Shown here piece by piece: positions 17,731 through 25,657 of a DNA stretch of 64,000 nucleotides; position 1 is the first letter of the stretch, and each line of letters begins with the position of its first letter. The notes below the pieces were generated by a model. It searched no databases and was not told where the DNA came from. It saw only the letters and a program-made list of their open reading frames with translations. A program made the translations under genes and the position numbers. Source of the stretch: Actinoplanes flavus (GTDB lineage Bacteria; Actinomycetota; Actinomycetes; Mycobacteriales; Micromonosporaceae); the NCBI RefSeq assembly GCF_017592555.1, contig NZ_JAGFNS010000013.1, forward strand, positions 1-64,000. The letters run 5' to 3'.

Positions 17731-18825
17731 ATGCGGAACAGCAAGATCACCTGGTCGATCGTGGCCGGCACCGGCCTCGCGCTGGTCGCCGGAGTGGGCG
17801 TCGCCATCGCGGTCAACCGGGGCCCCGCCGAGCCGGCCGCGGCGCCGGCCGCCCCCTCGGCGAGCGCCGTGCCCACGGTGAGCGCCCCGTCGGCACCGCC
17901 GGCACCGTCACCCGGCGCCGACATCAAAGGGCCGCTCGACCTGGTGCTGATCGGCGTCGACACCCGGCTGAGCATCCCCGGCTACGAGCCGCACGCCGAC
18001 ACGATCATGCTGTTGCACGTGGAGGCCGACCTCGAGTCCGCCTATCTGTATTCGCTGCCACGTGATCTGCGGGTCCAGATGCCGGCGTACAAGAAATCCG
18101 GTTTCCGGGGCGGCAAATACAAGATCACCGAAGCGATGAGCCGCGGTTCGCGCATCCCGGGCTCGAAGAAGAAAAGCGTGGAGCAGGGTTACGAACTGCT
18201 CACGAAGAGTCTCAGCGCGTACACCGGGATCAAGACCTTCCACGCCGGCGCGATCCTCAATTTCCGCGGCCTCGACAAGCTGGTCGACAAACTCGGCGGC
18301 ATCGACGTGGTGGTCGATCAGAAGGTGAAGTCCCGGCACCGCCGGCCGGACGGCACGATGCGGACGCAGTCCGGCAGCGACTACAGCGGGCCGCAGGCCA
18401 CCTACCTGCCCGGCAACCGGCACCTGATCGGCTGGCAGGCGCTCGACTACGCCCGGCAGCGCTACGGGCTGCCCAACGGCGACTACGACCGCCAGCGGCA
18501 CCACCGGCAGCTCGTCGAGGCGATCCTCACCAAGGCGATGGCGCAGGGCATGGAGGACCCGTCGAAACTGGGCGGGCTGATCAACGCGCTCGGCGAGGCC
18601 CTGGTCTACGTGGGCGGCCGTACGCCGTTCGAGTACGCGTACGCCCTCCGGAACCTCACCGCGCAGGACATCACCACCGTGTCGCTTCCCGGCGGCGGCG
18701 TCGGCAGCGGCGGCGGCTACCTCGGTGAGCAGCTCAAAGCCGAGGGCAAGGGCTTCCTGAAGGCGCTCTCCCAGGGCACCCACGTCGCCTACCTGAAGGC
18801 ACACCCCAAACTGGTGGACAAGTAG
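17731..18825 (+). CDS. LytR-CpsA-Psr (LCP) family cell-wall ligase
   Basis: A 364-residue membrane-anchored protein that, by family, transfers polyprenyl-linked glycopolymers to peptidoglycan. One membrane helix (about 8-28) is followed by an Ala/Pro-rich external linker and the LCP domain. Visible conserved blocks are DLVLIGVDTR, DTIMLLHV, YSLPRDLRV, NFRGLDKLVDKLGGIDVVV and ALDYARQRYGLPNGDYDRQRH, which hold the Asp and Arg residues that bind pyrophosphate and Mg. It is divergent from the subtilase and followed by an M1 peptidase, an envelope-related neighbourhood. Confidence 0.88.
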   Translation: MRNSKITWSIVAGTGLALVAGVGVAIAVNRGPAEPAAAPAAPSASAVPTVSAPSAPPAPSPGADIKGPLDLVLIGVDTRLSIPGYEPHADTIMLLHVEADLESAYLYSLPRDLRVQMPAYKKSGFRGGKYKITEAMSRGSRIPGSKKKSVEQGYELLTKSLSAYTGIKTFHAGAILNFRGLDKLVDKLGGIDVVVDQKVKSRHRRPDGTMRTQSGSDYSGPQATYLPGNRHLIGWQALDYARQRYGLPNGDYDRQRHHRQLVEAILTKAMAQGMEDPSKLGGLINALGEALVYVGGRTPFEYAYALRNLTAQDITTVSLPGGGVGSGGGYLGEQLKAEGKGFLKALSQGTHVAYLKAHPKLVDK

Positions 18826-18831
18826 TGGACG

Positions 18832-18837
18832 TAATCT
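18832..18837 (+). promoter_or_regulatory. -10 motif TAATCT before the M1 peptidase gene
   Basis: TAATCT lies seven bases before the ATG at 18845, between the LCP stop codon and the peptidase start, again without a ribosome-binding site. The -35 region is poor. Confidence 0.45.
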
Positions 18838-18844
18838 TCAGACC

Positions 18845-20260
18845 ATGAAACGACGGGCCGGCGGGCTGATCCTCCTGTTGCTGCTGTCCGGGTGCACCGG
18901 CGGCGAGCGCGAGCCGGAGACGGCCCGGTCGGCGTCCCCGGCCGCCAGCTTCGGGCCGGGCGCGGTCGGCGCCGGCGATCCGTACTTCCCCACCTACGGC
19001 AACGGGGGCTACGACGTCGGCGGCTACGACCTGGCGCTGCGCTACGACCCGGCGACCGGCAAGCTGGACGGCACCGCCACCATCACGGCCACCGCCACGC
19101 AGGACCTGTCCCGGTTCAATCTTGACCTGGCACACCTGAAAGCCACCACCGTCCTGGTGGACGGCGCCCCGGCCACCGTGTCCGCCGCCGGCAACGAGCT
19201 GGTGGTCACCCCGGCCGCCGGCATCCCGAAGGGCCGCGCCTTCACCACCGTGGTGAGCTACGGCGGCGTGCCGAAGCAGCTGGAGAACGAGACCCTCGGC
19301 GCGGGCGGCTGGCTGCGCGTGGGCAAGGACGGCGCGATCGCGCTGGGTCAGCCCGAGTCGGCGAGCACCTGGTTCCCGGTCAACGACCACCCGTCGGACA
19401 AGGCGACCTTCAAGCTGGCGATGACCGTGCCGGACGGCGTCGAGGCACTCGGCAACGGGGTGGCCGGCAACCGGGACACGGTGGACGGCTGGACCACCTG
19501 GCGCTGGTCCGAGGAGTCGCCGATGGCCAGCTATCTCGCCACCGTCGTGATCGGGCAGTACAAGATCACCACCGGCACGCACGCCGGGCGGCCCATGATC
19601 ACGGCGATCCCCGAGTCGCTGCCCGCGAACGGCCCGGCCGCCAAGTCGCTGGCCCGCACCGGCGAGATCACCGACTTCCTGGAGACACAGTTCGGGCCGT
19701 ACCCGTTCCGGGCCAACGGTGGCGTGGTGGTCGACGAGGAGGAGATCCGCTACGCCCTGGAGACGCAGGCCCGCCCGGTCTACGGCAACACCTTCTTCGA
19801 CTCCGGCGAGAACACCGGGGTGGTCGCGCACGAGCTGGCCCACCAGTGGTTCGGCGACAGCGTGGCGCTCAGCCGCTGGCAGGACATCTGGCTCAACGAG
19901 GGCTTCGCCACCTACGCCGAGGCGCTGTGGTCGGAGCACACCGGCGGCAAGACGGCGCAGCAGATCTTCGACCAGAGCTACCGCGCCTTCGACTGGACCG
20001 AGACCCCCGGCGACCCCGGCCCGCGCCGCATCTTCAGCGACGCCGTCTACGAACGCGGCGGCATGACCGTCCACGCGCTGCGCAAGACCATCGGCGACGA
20101 GGCCTTCTTCAAGCTGATCAAATCCTGGGCCGCCGACCATCGCGACGGCAACGTCACCACGGAACAGTTCATCGAAGCCGCCGAGACCGCCTCCGGCAAG
20201 GATCTCGACGCCTTCTTCGAGGCCTGGCTCAACGGCAAGACCAGACCCCCGAAACCCTAG
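18845..20260 (+). CDS. M1-family metallopeptidase lipoprotein
   Basis: A 471-residue exported zinc peptidase. The signal peptide ends in a lipobox (LLSGC), predicting a lipid anchor on the outer face of the membrane. The zinc site is complete: H329-E-L-A-H333 and Glu352 (HELAH-x18-E, in WLNEGFATYAEALW). The GAMEN-type substrate loop is replaced by EEIRYALE. The protein lacks the large C-terminal helical domain of aminopeptidase N, as do other short actinobacterial M1 proteins. Substrate unknown; probably peptides at the cell surface. Confidence 0.88.
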   Translation: MKRRAGGLILLLLLSGCTGGEREPETARSASPAASFGPGAVGAGDPYFPTYGNGGYDVGGYDLALRYDPATGKLDGTATITATATQDLSRFNLDLAHLKATTVLVDGAPATVSAAGNELVVTPAAGIPKGRAFTTVVSYGGVPKQLENETLGAGGWLRVGKDGAIALGQPESASTWFPVNDHPSDKATFKLAMTVPDGVEALGNGVAGNRDTVDGWTTWRWSEESPMASYLATVVIGQYKITTGTHAGRPMITAIPESLPANGPAAKSLARTGEITDFLETQFGPYPFRANGGVVVDEEEIRYALETQARPVYGNTFFDSGENTGVVAHELAHQWFGDSVALSRWQDIWLNEGFATYAEALWSEHTGGKTAQQIFDQSYRAFDWTETPGDPGPRRIFSDAVYERGGMTVHALRKTIGDEAFFKLIKSWAADHRDGNVTTEQFIEAAETASGKDLDAFFEAWLNGKTRPPKP

Positions 20261-20346
20261 ATCTCGTACGACAGAGCCGCGATCCCCCGCCCACTCCCGC
20301 CCGTGCCGCGCCCGCCGGGCGGAGATCGGTGGTCCACCTGCCCGTG

Positions 20347-20426
20347 CGGCTGACGCCGCACGGACCGACCCGAACGGCTGACGCCGCACGGACCGACCCG
20401 GGCGGCTGACGCCGCACGGCCCCCGG
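20347..20426. repeat. 28-bp tandem repeat, 2.9 copies
   Basis: The unit CGGCTGACGCCGCACGGACC plus CGACCCGA/G starts at 20347, 20375 and 20403; the third copy diverges near its end. Each unit can fold as a small hairpin with a TGAC loop (GTGCGGC-TGAC-GCCGCAC in the first copy, 20344-20361). It lies between convergent genes and may add to transcription termination. Confidence 0.75.
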
Positions 20427-20443
20427 GGTCCGGCTCGCTCTCA

Positions 20444-20472
20444 GGGCTGTCGCCAGCCCCGCGAAACAGCCC
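20444..20472. terminator. Hairpin GGGCTGT/ACAGCCC downstream of the M1 gene
   Basis: A 7-bp stem with a 15-base loop. The sequence around it (TCAG-G-CTGTC ... CGAAACAGCCCC) resembles one at about 62829-62860 between another convergent gene pair, so it may belong to a small dispersed repeat family. Confidence 0.5.
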
Positions 20473-20561
20473 CCAGAGCCAGCCGCAAAGATCCACCTAC
20501 GGAACCCCGGCCACGGAACGCTCACGCTGAGCTGGACGGCGGTGCACTCACCCTCCCCCGC

Positions 20562-20678
20562 AAAACGCCGCCGGTGGCGAGGCAAGTGATTTGCCGACGC
20601 CAGCGGGGTGTGCTGGCGGCGGGAAATCACCTGCCTCGCCACCGGTTACAAGGCGTTTGCCGCGGAGCGAAGCGGAGC
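20562..20678. repeat. Palindromic element, copy 1
   Basis: A 97-bp imperfect inverted repeat (20562-20658) with a 7-base loop at 20605-20611. It begins AAAACGCCGCCGGTGG and ends with GGCGTTT, followed by the 20-base tail GCCGCGGAGCGAAGCGGAGC (20659-20678). The right arm carries a 5-base insertion near its end. The same layout and the identical tail occur inverted at 23870-23996. It sits between the convergent M1 peptidase and guaB3 genes. No protein is encoded. Confidence 0.85.
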
Positions 20679-20683
20679 AAAGC

Positions 20684-20727
20684 AAGCACAGCGGAGCCAT
20701 CAAGCACAGCGGAGCAATCAAGCACGG
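20684..20727. repeat. 18-bp tandem repeat at the guaB3 3' end
   Basis: Two full copies of AAGCACAGCGGAGC(C/A)ATC and a partial third. Read on the minus strand, each unit carries an in-frame TGA, and the guaB3 stop codon (20718-20720) is one of them. Confidence 0.65.
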
Positions 20728-21839
20728 TCGAGGACCAGTGCCACCTTCTGGAACTCCTTGACGTCGCGGTAGCCGCACTTGGCCATCGCGCGCCGCAGGC
20801 CGCCGAAGAGGTTGAGCTGGCCGTCCGGGCGGTCGGCCGGGCCGTACAGGACCTCTTCGAGGGTGCCGTCGGGCTCGCCGGCGATGCAGAACCCACCGCG
20901 CGGCAGGGCCGGGTGACTGGCGGCCGAGTGCCACCAGGCGCCACCGGCCGGGGCGCCTTCGGCGAGCGACAGCGGCTCGCCCAGCATGACCGCGTCGGCG
21001 CCGCAGCCGATCGCCTTGGCGATGTCGCCGGAGGTGGCGATGCCGCCGTCGGCGATGAGGTGCACATACCGGCCGCCGGTCTCGTCCAGGTAGTCGCGGC
21101 GGGCGGCCGCGGCGTCGGCGATCGCGGTGGCCATCGGCACCCGGATGCCGAGCACGGTGTCCGTCGTGGACCATTCGTCGGCGCCGACACCGACGATGAC
21201 GCCGGCCGCGCCGGTCCGCATCAGGTGCAGGGCCGTCTTGTAGTCGGTGCAGCCGCCGACGATGACCGGCAGGTCCAGGTCGGCGATGAACTCCTTGAGG
21301 TTGAGCGGCTCGTCGGTGGTGGAGACGTGCTCGGCCGAGACCAGGGTGCCCTGGATGACGAGCAGGTCCACGCCGGCGTCGAGGATCACCGGGGCGAGCG
21401 CCAGGGTGTGCTGCGGCGACACCCGGACGGCCACGGTGACGCCGCCCTCGCGGATCTGCCGCACCCGCGCGCCGATCAGCTCCGGCTTGATCGGCTCGGA
21501 GTAGACCTCCTGGAGCCGCCTGGTGGCGTCGGCGTCCTCGTCCAGCGAGGCCAGCTCTTCGAGGATCTTGGAGGGGTCCTCGTAGCGGGTCCACAGGCCC
21601 TCGGCGTTGAGCACGCCCAGGCCGCCGAGGCGGCCCAGGGCGATCACCGAGTCCGGGCTCTGGGTGGCGTCCGACGGGTGCGCGACGCAGGGGATCTTGA
21701 AGGGGTACGCGTCGAGCTTCCACTCGGTCGACACGTCGTCCACGTCGCGGGTGCGACGGCTCGGAACGATGGCGATGTCGTCCAGGTGGTAGCCACGCTG
21801 GGCGGTCTTGCCCAGGCCGATCTCCACGACGTCACGCAT
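20718..21839 (-). CDS. guaB3: GuaB3-family IMP dehydrogenase-related protein
   Basis: A 373-residue TIM-barrel protein of the actinobacterial GuaB3 group. It lacks CBS domains, and the catalytic Cys loop of true IMP dehydrogenase (GAICTTR) is replaced by ADEWSTTDT. It opens MRDVVEIGLGKTAQRGYHLDDI, the family's usual start. GuaB3 is encoded downstream of guaB in most actinobacteria; in Streptomyces, members have been linked to GMP reductase-like activity. The ATG at 21839 follows guaB by 24 bases, so the two are probably one operon. Confidence 0.92.
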   Translation of the reverse strand: MRDVVEIGLGKTAQRGYHLDDIAIVPSRRTRDVDDVSTEWKLDAYPFKIPCVAHPSDATQSPDSVIALGRLGGLGVLNAEGLWTRYEDPSKILEELASLDEDADATRRLQEVYSEPIKPELIGARVRQIREGGVTVAVRVSPQHTLALAPVILDAGVDLLVIQGTLVSAEHVSTTDEPLNLKEFIADLDLPVIVGGCTDYKTALHLMRTGAAGVIVGVGADEWSTTDTVLGIRVPMATAIADAAAARRDYLDETGGRYVHLIADGGIATSGDIAKAIGCGADAVMLGEPLSLAEGAPAGGAWWHSAASHPALPRGGFCIAGEPDGTLEEVLYGPADRPDGQLNLFGGLRRAMAKCGYRDVKEFQKVALVLDRA

Positions 21840-21863
21840 GGCAGGCAGTCCTTAAGGGGTGGG

Positions 21864-23351
21864 TTAGCGCGAGTGGTAGTTCGGAGCTTCGACGGTCATC
21901 TGGATGTCGTGCGGGTGGCTCTCCTTGAGCCCGGCCGCCGTGATCCGGATGAGCTGTCCCCGCTCCTGCAGGTCGGGGATGGTCTCCGCGCCCACGTAGC
22001 CCATGGCCGCGCGCAGCCCGCCGATGAGCTGGTGCGCCACCCTGGACAGAGGACCACGATAGGGCACCTGACCCTCGACGCCCTCGGGAACCAGCTTGTC
22101 CTCGTTCACATCCTGCTGGAAGTAACGGTCCTTCGAGTACGACTTGGCCTGGCCACGGGACTGCATGGCGCCGAGCGAGCCCATTCCCCGGTACGACTTG
22201 AACTGCTTGCCGTTCACGAAGATCAGCTCGCCGGGGCTCTCCTCCGAGCCGGCCAGCAGGCTGCCCAGCATCACGGTGCTGGCGCCGGCCACGATCGCCT
22301 TGGCGATGTCGCCGCTGTATTGGATGCCGCCGTCGCCGATGACCGGGACGCCGGCCGGACGGCAGGCCCGGGACGCCTCCATGATGGCGGTTATCTGCGG
22401 CACGCCGACGCCCGCCACGATCCGGGTGGTGCAGATCGCGCCCGGCCCGACACCGACCTTGACGGCGTCGGCGCCCGCCTCGACCAGGGCCTTGGCCCCC
22501 GCGTACGTCGCGACGTTGCCACCCACGATGTCGATCGTGGTGTCCTTCTTCAGCCGGGCGACCATCTCCAGCACGGCACGCTGGTGACCGTGCGCGGTGT
22601 CGACGATGACCACGTCCACACCCGCGTCGATCAGGGCACGGGCCCGCTTGTACGACTCGTCGCCCACACCGACGGCGGCCGCGACCCGGAGCCGGCCCTG
22701 CGGGTCCTTGGCGGCGTTCGGGTACTGCTCGCTCTTGGTGAAGTCCTTCACGGTGATCAGCCCGCGCAGGTGACCGCTCTCGTCGACCAGCGGCAGCTTC
22801 TCCACCTTGTGGCGGGCCAGCAGGGCCAGCGCCTCGTCCTTGCTCACCCCGACCGGGGCGGTGATCAGCGGCGCCTTCGTCATCACGTCGCGCACCTTGG
22901 CGTCGAGGTCGCTGACGAACCGCATGTCCCGGTTGGTGACGATGCCGACCAGCACGCCCTCGCCGTCGACCACCGGGGCGCCGGAGATCCGGTACCGGCC
23001 GCAGAGCGCGTCCACCTGGCGCAGCGTGTCGTCCGGCCCGCAGGTGATCGGGTGGGTGATCATGCCGGACTCGGAGCGCTTCACCAGGTCGACCTGGGCC
23101 GCCTGGTCCTCCACGGAGAGATTGCGGTGGAGCACGCCGATGCCGCCCTGCCGGGCCATGGCGATCGCCATCCGCGCCTCGGTGACGGTGTCCATGCCCG
23201 CGGAGAGCAGCGGGATCGACAGCTCGACGTTTCTGGTCAGGCGCGTAACGGTGTTGACCCGGCTTGGCACGACGTCCGATTCGCCGGGCTGCAGCAGCAC
23301 GTCGTCGAAGGTCAGACCGAGAGGAACGGTACGAGCGCTGTCAGTTTCCAC
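21864..23351 (-). CDS. guaB: IMP dehydrogenase
   Basis: Oxidises IMP to XMP with NAD, the committed step to GMP. The protein is 495 residues. The TIM barrel is interrupted by two CBS domains (about 96-204). The catalytic loop GPGAICTTR has Cys307, and the flap region includes YRGMGSLGAM. The GTG start has AGGGA six bases upstream. It feeds GuaA, encoded about 6 kb away on the same strand; the segment between holds peptidase and LCP genes. Confidence 0.97.
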   Translation of the reverse strand: METDSARTVPLGLTFDDVLLQPGESDVVPSRVNTVTRLTRNVELSIPLLSAGMDTVTEARMAIAMARQGGIGVLHRNLSVEDQAAQVDLVKRSESGMITHPITCGPDDTLRQVDALCGRYRISGAPVVDGEGVLVGIVTNRDMRFVSDLDAKVRDVMTKAPLITAPVGVSKDEALALLARHKVEKLPLVDESGHLRGLITVKDFTKSEQYPNAAKDPQGRLRVAAAVGVGDESYKRARALIDAGVDVVIVDTAHGHQRAVLEMVARLKKDTTIDIVGGNVATYAGAKALVEAGADAVKVGVGPGAICTTRIVAGVGVPQITAIMEASRACRPAGVPVIGDGGIQYSGDIAKAIVAGASTVMLGSLLAGSEESPGELIFVNGKQFKSYRGMGSLGAMQSRGQAKSYSKDRYFQQDVNEDKLVPEGVEGQVPYRGPLSRVAHQLIGGLRAAMGYVGAETIPDLQERGQLIRITAAGLKESHPHDIQMTVEAPNYHSR

Positions 23352-23464
23352 AAATCATCCCTAGAGAAGAGGCGGAGTTCATCATCCTACCCATCCCGGG
23401 CGCGGCACCCGGGCGGCGGACAGAACGTGCGGGCCAGCACACACACGCGGGAGGTGAGTACGGT

Positions 23465-23869
23465 ATGAGGGTGCAAGATGAGCCGATCGACCCGTTCAAC
23501 GGCGACCCGACCGACCCGGCCGCCGGTCTCGACGACCTCAACGAGGACGCCGAGTCCGAACCGCTGACCGAGGACGAGCGGCAGGATGTCCTGGAGGACC
23601 TCTCCGACCTGGAGATCTATCAGGCGCTGCTCAGTCCGACGGGCATCCGCGGGCTGGTGATCGAGTGCGAGGACTGCCACGAGCCGCACTACTTCGACTG
23701 GGACCTGCTGCGCGGCAACCTGCGCCATCTGCTGAGCAGCGGCCGTCCGCGGGTGCACGAGCCCGCCTACGATCCGGACCCCGACCACTACGTGACCTGG
23801 GAGTACGCGCGTGGATACGCCGACGGCGTCCACGACACATTGACCGAAGGCACGGACGATGCCGACTAG
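23465..23869 (+). CDS. DUF5319 family protein
   Basis: A 134-residue acidic soluble protein of unknown function. A disordered Asp/Glu-rich N-terminus leads into a compact domain with the conserved CEDCHEPHYFDWDLLRGNLRHLL block and a C-terminal YARGYADGVHD. The two cysteines and a histidine (CEDCHEPH) look like a possible metal site. ATG 23465 has GGAGGTGA six bases upstream. Divergent from guaB, as is its M. tuberculosis homologue (Rv3412, from memory). The stop codon is immediately followed by palindromic element copy 2. Confidence 0.82.
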   Translation: MRVQDEPIDPFNGDPTDPAAGLDDLNEDAESEPLTEDERQDVLEDLSDLEIYQALLSPTGIRGLVIECEDCHEPHYFDWDLLRGNLRHLLSSGRPRVHEPAYDPDPDHYVTWEYARGYADGVHDTLTEGTDDAD

Positions 23870-23996
23870 GCTCCGCTTCGCTCCGCGGCAGAACGCCTGG
23901 TAGCCGGTGGGGAGGCGGGCGATTCTCCGCCGTCCGCAAACCCCACGGACGTCGAAGAATCGCTCGCCTCCCCACCGGCGGCGTTTTGCGAGGGTG
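23870..23996. repeat. Palindromic element, copy 2
   Basis: Starts directly after the DUF5319 stop codon with the 20-base tail in reverse orientation (23870-23889), followed by an inverted repeat to about 23987 and flanking GCGAGGGTGACC. Compared with copy 1 the arms carry several base changes (GGTGGCGAGGCA versus GGTGGGGAGGCG), but both arms changed together, so pairing is preserved. Confidence 0.85.
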
Positions 23997-24025
23997 ACCA
24001 GCCCCCTCGTACCAAAACGATCTTC

Positions 24026-24880
24026 TTAAGCGACCAGCCCCGCTCGGAAGCCGGCCGCGACCGCATGTGCGCGGTCCCGGGCGCCGAGCTTGCGGAACAG
24101 CCGCCGGGCGTGCGTCTTGACGGTGTCCTCCGAGACGAAGAGTTCCCGGCCGATCTCGGCGTTGCTCTTCCCGTCCGCCATCCCCCGTAGCACCTGCAAC
24201 TCACGCTCGGTGAGCGTGAGCCGCCGACCGGCGGGCTGCGCGTCGGTCATCCCGACACCCGCCTCGTTGCCGGGCCACGCCACCATCGGCCGGCCGGTGG
24301 CCGGATCGATCGGGGCGTCGCCGCGCTGTGACGGAACCATCGGCGCGTTGGGGCCGAGCATGGCCGGCACCGCCGCGGCGTTGTGCACGCCGATGCCGCC
24401 CGGCCCCTGCTGATACTGCCCCCGCGCGCCGGGCGAGTTGTTGTTGCGGACGCCGCCGGCCACGGTGGCCGGCTGCGCGTTCGAGCCGTTGATCGGCATG
24501 CCTTGCGGGCGTACCGGTAGCAGGAGCAGGAGCAGCGCTTTCGCGACGACACTGACCAGGTCGTGCTCGACGCCGCGGATGACGCCCCGGGCTCCGGCGG
24601 CGACGGCCGCCGCCGCCACCCGCGGGTCTTCGGCACCGAAGAGCACCACTTGTGCCTGGGGGGCGCGGGCAAGTACGCGCCGGGTGAAGCCGACGCTGTC
24701 GGGCCGGGTCACGGCGGTGTCGGCCAGGACCACTTCGGCGGGCCGTTCCGCCAGTCGGATCATGGCCTCGGTCTCGCTGACCGCGGTCCGGACGACGCCG
24801 GTCATGCCGAGCCGGGCCGCGGTGGACGCGACGGTCTGGGCCGCCAGCGGGGTTCGGACGCACACGAGGACGGTACGCAC
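24026..24880 (-). CDS. bldM: BldM-like LuxR-family orphan regulator with degenerate receiver
   Basis: A 284-residue regulator. The C-terminal DNA-binding domain (about 221-284: LTLTERELQVLRGMADG, SNAEIGRELF-SEDTVKTHARRLF-KLGARDRAHAVA) is very close to Streptomyces BldM. The N-terminal ~120 residues keep a receiver-like fold, but the acidic pair is missing (LVCVRT instead of LVCDDS) and the conserved Lys is absent, so phosphorylation is unlikely. A Gly/Asn/Pro-rich linker of about 90 residues separates the domains; BldM proteins are normally near 200 residues without it. GTG start with GGAGG six bases upstream. Divergent from the whiD-like gene, as expected for this developmental pair. Confidence 0.82.
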   Translation of the reverse strand: MRTVLVCVRTPLAAQTVASTAARLGMTGVVRTAVSETEAMIRLAERPAEVVLADTAVTRPDSVGFTRRVLARAPQAQVVLFGAEDPRVAAAAVAAGARGVIRGVEHDLVSVVAKALLLLLLPVRPQGMPINGSNAQPATVAGGVRNNNSPGARGQYQQGPGGIGVHNAAAVPAMLGPNAPMVPSQRGDAPIDPATGRPMVAWPGNEAGVGMTDAQPAGRRLTLTERELQVLRGMADGKSNAEIGRELFVSEDTVKTHARRLFRKLGARDRAHAVAAGFRAGLVA

Positions 24881-25111
24881 AGTGATCCTCCTTCTCTCTC
24901 AGAGGAGATCACGCGAGGGCCGCAGCATTACGCGCTTTAGATGGAAAAAACGGGAAAGAAAGGTATGACTTGCCACCCCTTTGCCATACCGCTCGCGAAG
25001 ACATCGACATGTTGCGTGTGAGCCGGCGATAGCCGGGGTACACCCGCGAAAGGCCTGAGTCAGGCCCCTCACGACGAACGCTCCGCGGTGCCGCGCGGGA
25101 GGAGGGTGTTG
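24881..25111. promoter_or_regulatory. bldM-whiD divergent control region
   Basis: 231 bases between two developmental regulators, AT-richer than its surroundings near 24925-24970. It holds an inverted repeat GGTATGAC / GCCATACC (24962-24969 and 24983-24990, one mismatch, 13-base spacer) and a 7-bp hairpin GGCCTGA-G-TCAGGCC (25052-25066). Either could be a protein-binding site. No confident -35/-10 pair was assigned. Confidence 0.45.
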
Positions 25112-25498
25112 ATGTCGAACGTTCGCAGACTGCCCGGGCCCATCGCCGATCTGTGGGATTGGCAGAGACTCGGGCTCTGCCGGGGCCGGGACAGTGCACA
25201 GTTCTTCCACCCCGACGGCGAGCGCGGGTCGTCCCGCAGTCGTCGCGAGGCAAAGGCCAAGACGATGTGCGGCGCGTGCCCGGTCCGGGCGGAGTGCGCC
25301 GCGCACGCCCTCGCCGTTCGCGAGCCGTACGGTGTCTGGGGAGGTTTCAGCGAATCGGAGCGGCTGCGGCTGCTCGCGGTCGGCTGGGAGGACCTTGCCG
25401 ATCGTCACGGACGGGTCGACCTGACCCGGCTCGAAGCACGCCTCGGACGGCCCCACAAAACGGCGGTACCCGTGCAACGGCAGGCTCCGGCGGCCTGA
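25112..25498 (+). CDS. whiD: WhiB-family iron-sulfur regulator (WhiD/WhiB3-like)
   Basis: A 128-residue Wbl protein that would bind a [4Fe-4S] cluster through Cys23, Cys53, Cys56 and Cys62 (C-x29-C-x2-C-x5-C). It has the family turn GVWGG at 74-78 and the segments LPGPIADLWDWQ and FFHPDGERG shared with WhiD and WhiB3. In Streptomyces whiD lies beside bldM and controls spore maturation; in mycobacteria WhiB3 is a redox sensor. The ATG at 25112 has GGAGGA upstream and gives the usual N-terminus; a GTG at 25088 is less likely. The C-terminal ~30 residues extend past the common end. Confidence 0.9.
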   Translation: MSNVRRLPGPIADLWDWQRLGLCRGRDSAQFFHPDGERGSSRSRREAKAKTMCGACPVRAECAAHALAVREPYGVWGGFSESERLRLLAVGWEDLADRHGRVDLTRLEARLGRPHKTAVPVQRQAPAA

Positions 25499-25535
25499 CG
25501 TCGCCCGGCGCGCGGCATCACCACACGGCTTCCGG

Positions 25536-25559
25536 CACGGTCCTCCGCGGAGGACCGTG
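25536..25559 (+). terminator. whiD terminator (24-bp perfect palindrome)
   Basis: A perfect palindrome, CACGGTCCTCCG and its complement, 37 bases past the whiD stop. A second small hairpin GCGGTT-CTTC-AACCGC at 25572-25587 faces the convergent oxidoreductase gene. Confidence 0.75.
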
Positions 25560-25657
25560 TCGAGTGGTTCAGCGGTTCTTCAACCGCATTGGTGGACATG
25601 CAAGCCACCGTATGAGCGACTTGCTTTCCCGAGTCGGACCGAAAGTGCGGCTTTCAA

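Noticed and set aside
20562..20678. Palindromic element 1 as a CRISPR repeat or tRNA-like gene
   Set aside because: No regularly spaced unique spacers and no cloverleaf; it is one large hairpin with a homologous copy elsewhere.
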